From Coturnix japonica (Eukaryota > Chordata > Aves > Galliformes > Phasianidae), in contig NC_029521.1 in the NCBI RefSeq assembly GCF_001577835.2, positions 3,539,854 to 3,603,853 of the forward strand: a DNA stretch of 64,000 bases. Direction: 5' to 3'. Numbering within the stretch: position 1 is the first letter of the stretch; every line of letters starts with the position of its first letter. Both the position numbers and the translations under genes were made by a program. The notes under the pieces are model-generated. The model did not search any database, was not told where the DNA came from, and worked only from the letters and a program-made list of their open reading frames with translations. Of the stretch, positions 61,599 through 64,000 are shown in pieces.

Positions 61599-64000
61599 AA
61601 TTGCAAGTTAGAACTTAAATAATTTCTCTTTATGCCAAATGATTCATACAGATAGTTTGCAACAAATCCTAAACTCTCCAGCTATTTCATCTCCGCAAGG
61701 ACTCTTCTCTCTACAGCTGTTAGGATTAGTGTATGCTCAAACTTAGAAAGATTAAGATATTTCTCTTGATAATACCTTCAGTACTAGCAAATGCTGATAG
61801 CTTAAAGAAGAAAAATTTCAGGTGTGCTTAGATAGTCATCATCTGATCGCTTCTCAGTTTCTCCTTCCACACCTTGTATATTAATAAAGATACATTACTT
61901 CTTCAGTATCATGCCTCAGAGCTCAAGTTCTCTTGGATCCTAGATCTGCAATACTTTGCTGCCCTCTCTGAGCAGAACAGTGACAGGCAATAACATCGTA
62001 AGATAAAACTCTGCATTATGTTCTGATGAGCTGCATCAAAATAATTATCCTCAGTTTTAATATGACGGTCGAATTTGATGCAAACACGACCCATATGTTT
62101 TGTGTTTAACTGAAAACAACAGCAAACAAACAAACAACAACAAAATGAAGCTACCACAAACATAATCTGACAGACTGAAAGGGTAAATGAGTACTAAGTC
62201 AACTGGCTTTATTTCCTCTCAGTTCTACTAATCAGCCTTAAGTAGGAAATACGTTTAAGGAAATATTGTCTTAAACAAGGAGATAAGGAGAGAAAATCAT
62301 ATCCAGTGTGAATTTTGCTAATCACTTTATTATTATTTTTAATTTTAAGCCTCAGGAAAAATTCCCCATGGAGAACACCCTACTCTGTCTTGTTTCATCT
62401 GATAAAGTGAAATATAACATGCACTCACTAGCTTATCGCTTATTATCACTAGGAACAGAAAGCAGATAAAGAAGCACCACTTTTCTGCATACTTTGCTGT
62501 AGGCTCACATCCAAATCTGGAGCAACTGCAATAAAACATGGGAAATGACTTAGCTGACCAGTAATAACAGAGCTTGAATCCAGTTTATTTTTCCTATCCA
62601 GCATCATGGACAAAAATACAGCTCTTCTCATCCATCCAAGTGCTTTTTCTGTTGAATTTTTATACTTGACTCATTATTTGGTACCAAAGAAGATGCTACT
62701 TTTGTCTATCACAAAGGCAATACGAAAAGGTTAGTAATAATGGTCCAACAAAACAAATTTAAAACCAAAAGCTCACAGAGAATATTGTCACTACAGAGTC
62801 CCTAACACACAGACCGTTGTTATTTTTGGCTGCCAGCCTTCTGAAGCCACCACCTATTTACCTCTGAAGTTTTCCAAGATGACTGTTCCAAGTCTTTACT
62901 CTAGGAGAACCAAAGGGCCTCTTTCACCTCTAAGAAACTGGTGGCAGGGTTTCCTGGCAGCTGTATCACTTCAAAAAGACATTAATGACAGTTCGTATCA
63001 ACATTAGTTTGGATTTATATATATATATACATATTTTAAAGCAAAATGTTCCCACTGTACCAGAAAAAATCTTAGCAATTTCCTAAAATAGGAAACAGAG
63101 ATTCTGCAATCCATATTTAAGTTTAGAGAGGATGGAGATTCCAACATAGAGAATCACGCCAAGTGTGGGTGCAGTAACACTCCTCGAGTACCAAGCCTTA
63201 CACAAGTGAGGAATATTTAAGCAGAATGATCAGAATCAGGCCCTAAAATGAAGCTGCTTTTATGCTTAGGAGGTAGCTAGTTCTGGAAGTGATATCAGAA
63301 CACCTATTTCAAGAGATATATCTCAAAAAATTCTTCCATTCCTCCATAAAAACATATTATGACATGACTCACTGAATGAAGGTAAAAAATCAGGGAACTG
63401 ATCCTGGAAGAGGCAGCCAGGAGGCAAAACAGTCCTAATCATGGAGCTGACAGCTGAGTCATCAGCCCTGAAGCCTAAATTTGACAGAAAAGGACAGCCC
63501 TATTGAGTCAAATACTGGGTAAAATAAATATTACATTAGTATAGAGAATACTAAGGGATAGAATGCTGTTAAATGGACAGATCACACCCTGCTAACAGTC
63601 TTCATTAGCTTACTGTGCACCATTAGGGCAGCCACTTTCTAAGTGGTATTCTTGTACTTGCAAGGGTTTCAAGGCCTCAGTACGGTTAAATACATATCAC
63701 AGCAAAAGAGAGTTTTACTTACCAGCACCTTTACCTGCTTAGTGCACAGTGAAAACCTTATCACTTCATTGGCTTTCCTGACAGCTAGTGTGACAGGAAG
63801 TAGTAGAGAAGAAACAGAAGATGAGTGGATTTTTATCTGGAGAACCAGCCTGCCAAGAGATAAAGAAAGTCCTTTACATTTCCACTAAAAGCTGTAATTT
63901 TGAGCTTTATTTGGGGTTTTCTGGCTTATCTCTGTCTTGCACAATCCTAGTGATCATCTACTCCAACCTTACCACCCCTATTTACAGGAATTGTGTATGA
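61596..64000. other. MBL upstream region; no coding exon seen
   Basis: Probably the 5' UTR intron and promoter region of MBL. Strong - strand donors at 63722 (GTGCTG|GTAAGT) and 63734 (AAGCAG|GTAAAG) could end a leader exon, but no clear TATA box is placed for it. No other gene is supported. Confidence 0.4.

Noticed and set aside
1-64000. Retrovirus-like elements, CRISPR arrays, tRNA or rRNA genes
   Set aside because: I saw no retroviral gene or paired terminal repeats, no regularly spaced repeat array, and no tRNA or rRNA signature in reading the window.

Overview
The window looks like avian nuclear DNA, most likely from a galliform bird. Genes are split by introns with GT-AG splice sites. 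The interspersed repeats are almost all 5'-truncated CR1 LINE fragments, the dominant avian retroposon. The gene set matches the bird MAT1A/collectin locus, which is syntenic with human 10q22-q23. The species cannot be fixed from sequence alone.

Layout. (1) 1-6945, + strand: the 3' two thirds of MAT1A (end of exon 4 to the stop codon), the liver-type methionine adenosyltransferase. (2) 10520-13923, + strand: a six-exon gene for a 218-residue secreted protein with one sushi/CCP module, which I cannot name. (3) 13.9-30.0 kb: no confident gene. A few splice-bounded open segments lie at 17.3-20.5 kb, including one with a clear transmembrane helix. (4) 30052-32161, 38355-41275 and 56692-61265, all - strand: three soluble C-type lectins (collectins) in a row. 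These are a collagen-less lung-lectin-like/SP-A2-like protein (197 aa), an SP-A (SFTPA1, 222 aa) with an almost vanished collagen stalk, and a complete mannose-binding lectin (254 aa) with collagen stalk, neck and an intact sugar-binding site.

How the genes relate. The two SP-A-like genes are clearly tandem duplicates. They share the signal-peptide end PCHAQ, phase-1 introns, a CRD exon of identical length (377 nt) and a TATA box followed by a very short 5' UTR exon. They have diverged in opposite ways at the calcium/sugar site (EPS plus WND against EPN plus WKD). All three collectins would act extracellularly in innate defence and, for the SP-A types, at the lung surface. MAT1A is metabolically unrelated and marks the synteny.

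Splice junctions, phases and protein lengths were derived by hand, and each coding gene sums to an open frame. 5' UTR exons, TATA boxes and poly(A) signals are inferences from motif and position. Intergenic DNA between the genes shows CR1 pieces, microsatellites and homopolymers and no recognisable retrovirus, tRNA, rRNA or CRISPR.
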